Shown here one piece after another: positions 63,103 through 64,000 of a DNA stretch of 64,000 nucleotides. The DNA comes from Rhodospirillales bacterium. GTDB taxonomy: Bacteria > Pseudomonadota > Alphaproteobacteria > TMED109. The position numbers and the translations under genes were made by a program. The first letter of the stretch is position 1, and each line of letters opens with the position of its first letter. The stretch spans positions 2,756 through 66,755 of the forward strand of contig VXPW01000052.1 in NCBI GenBank assembly GCA_009839325.1, written 5' to 3'. The notes below the pieces were generated by a model. It did no database searches. It was not told the DNA's origin and saw nothing but the letters and a program-made list of their open reading frames with translations.

Positions 63103-63481
63103 GGCCTGCCGCGGGCGGGCCTGACTGCTCGGTCGATCGCTGAGGACGCGCATTTCTGCAGGCCGGAATGAACGATCTCGCCTGGACGACCTTTGGCTTC
63201 AGCCGTGACGATGCCAGGCGATCCCTCGCCGGGCATCTGGAAGCGGGCGTGTTCGCTGTGGATCCATTCGGGTCGCTCGACGTCGCCGGAGGGGGTGGAC
63301 TGATTCAGTTTGCCGCTGCCCGCAGAGGGGCCGCGCGATCGGCCTGAAGCAGGCTAGCCGTAGGCATCACTGGCGCGACCCGGCGTCGGTTCTGCATGGA
63401 CGTCTCCTGGGCCTCGATTGTGGGTCCTGCTCGCCGTACCCCGTGCGGATCGCGCTATTGGCAGCCGCACGCAGCGGTCGA
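63103..63481 (+). pseudogene. ppdK: Relic of the 3' end of pyruvate phosphate dikinase
   Basis: Three pieces in three different frames follow the C-terminal part of PPDK in order. 63103-63168 reads GLPRAGLTARSIAEDAHF (family: ELPRAALTADEIAE-AEF). 63168-63347 starts MNDLAWTTFGFSRDDA and continues to DPFGSLDV (family: TNDLTQTTFGFSRDDA ... DPFxSLD). 63329-63481 reads GLKQASRRHHW then DPASVLHG and SCSPYPVRIALLAAA (family: GLKxGICGEHGGDPASV, SCSPxRVPIARLAAA). At least two frameshifts and loss of the catalytic GICGEHGG motif make it non-functional. The upstream 750 residues of PPDK are absent. Confidence 0.75.
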
Positions 63482-63791
63482 GTCCCGTACCGGGAGCCCC
63501 GCCTCCACAGATTGATCGGGATCGCGTCGAGCAGGCGTCGATATCCGTGTTCGGGCCGGACGCTGTCAGGAATGTGAAGAGGCGCGACATAAATGCCTGG
63601 CGCGCCGCAGTGAGGCCGCGTGTTGCGGCAGGTCAGTTATCAAAACCGTATCAAGAAGTTATACGAATGTTTGGACAAGGATTGTTCGGCTTCGTCCGAA
63701 ATTCGGGCCCCTCCTTGAAAAAAGTTATATGGTTACACTTCCGAAATGTTCCGTTGGATGGTTCCGACGGATCCCGGATGGAGGAAATCAC
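63482..63791. other. AT-rich upstream region of the cyclase gene
   Basis: 310 bp without a gene. From about 63640 to 63760 it is clearly AT-rich for this window and probably holds the promoter of the cyclase gene; TTATAT (63725-63730) or TACACT (63734-63739) could be -10 boxes, but no -35 box at good spacing stands out. Confidence 0.45.
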
Positions 63792-64000
63792 ATGAAACTT
63801 CACGTGTTGTTGCCGATCGCGGCAGCATTCATGCTGGTGGCGTCGGCTCACGCCGGTAACAATCCGGTTGACGAGAGCTGGTGGCCCAGTGAGTTCGGAG
63901 CCGACGACGAGGCGGGCGCCACGAACTGGATCACGCCTGAGAAGCGGATGGCAGCCGCGGCGCTGGTGAAGACCGGTCGGGTCGCCACCTTGGGCATGCA
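63792..64000 (+). CDS. Secreted cyclase-family protein (kynurenine-formamidase-like fold), 3' end outside the window
   Basis: The first 69 residues are visible: a signal peptide (LLPIAAAFMLVASAHAG) followed by SWWPSEFGADDEAGATNW, ITPEKRMAAAALVKTGR and VATLGM, the N-terminal signature of the PF04199 cyclase family. These metal-dependent hydrolases open amide or lactone bonds, as in kynurenine formamidase or isatin hydrolase. GAGGAAA lies about 5 bp before ATG 63792. The export signal suggests a periplasmic enzyme. The rest of the gene lies beyond the right edge. Confidence 0.8.
   Translation, partial: MKLHVLLPIAAAFMLVASAHAGNNPVDESWWPSEFGADDEAGATNWITPEKRMAAAALVKTGRVATLGM

Overview
The window is high-GC (roughly 63-65 % by eye) bacterial chromosome, densely packed on both strands, with many GTG/TTG starts and many 1-25 bp start/stop overlaps. 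Several gene neighbourhoods are typical of Alphaproteobacteria, and a Rhodospirillales-like lineage is the best guess: pyrB-pyrC-plsY; tmk-holB-metG-tatD; DUF177-rpmF-plsX-(fabH missing)-ihfA-merR; and proS-lolC-lolD-dnaE with a short class ProRS. No rRNA, tRNA, CRISPR array or intact insertion sequence was seen.

Layout. 1-5.1 kb: aromatic-acid genes (3' part of pcaB, pobA), a YheT-like hydrolase, a VapBC module with a near-consensus promoter, and an RraA/HMG-aldolase-like protein. 5.5-7.9 kb: an 814-residue protein joining an AlkB-type membrane di-iron hydroxylase to a degenerate copy of the C-terminal half of glutamine synthetase adenylyltransferase (GlnE). 8.5-9.6 kb: the 'mobile mystery protein' A/B pair (HTH + Fic). 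9.8-25.8 kb: core housekeeping genes for pyrimidine, phospholipid, cell-wall, replication, tRNA charging, lipoprotein and proline functions, plus IHF and L32. 26.9-33.2 kb: accessory metabolism (TPP enzyme, BamE, a truncated sulfotransferase, a LysN-like aminotransferase, a YghU-type GST). 33.3-38.9 kb, minus strand: LacI regulator, secreted rhodanese and a TRAP transporter whose first gene is an isocitrate-lyase/PEP-mutase-family lyase.

39.3-48 kb: a nucleoside deoxyribosyltransferase-like gene, then proS, lolC, lolD, dnaE and, convergent, tsaC. 48-53.7 kb: an aminotransferase and a UxaA-type dehydratase divergent from FAH hydrolase, 2-hydroxyacid dehydrogenase and SDR genes, together resembling a sugar-acid catabolic cassette. 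53.7-59.4 kb: ygfZ, a glycosyltransferase, an aldo/keto reductase, a YbfB-type MFS carrier and an AbrB/VapC toxin-antitoxin pair. 60.3-62.9 kb: an ABC ATPase, an FtsX-type permease with a His/Asp-rich repeat, and a DUF3299 protein, resembling part of a Zrg-type zinc system. 63.1-63.5 kb: a frameshifted relic of the C-terminus of pyruvate phosphate dikinase. The window ends inside a secreted cyclase-family gene.

How the parts relate: the housekeeping blocks are translationally coupled operons, and the accessory genes lie between them, with signs of gain and decay (three small toxin-like modules, two or three gene relics, and two departures from the usual order around DUF177-plsX-ihfA). The strongest candidate for something undescribed is the AlkB-GlnE fusion. 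It would tie an alkane/fatty-acid-type hydroxylase to a nucleotidyltransferase fold that has lost its catalytic acids. All family assignments rest on reading the sequence by eye; no database search was run.
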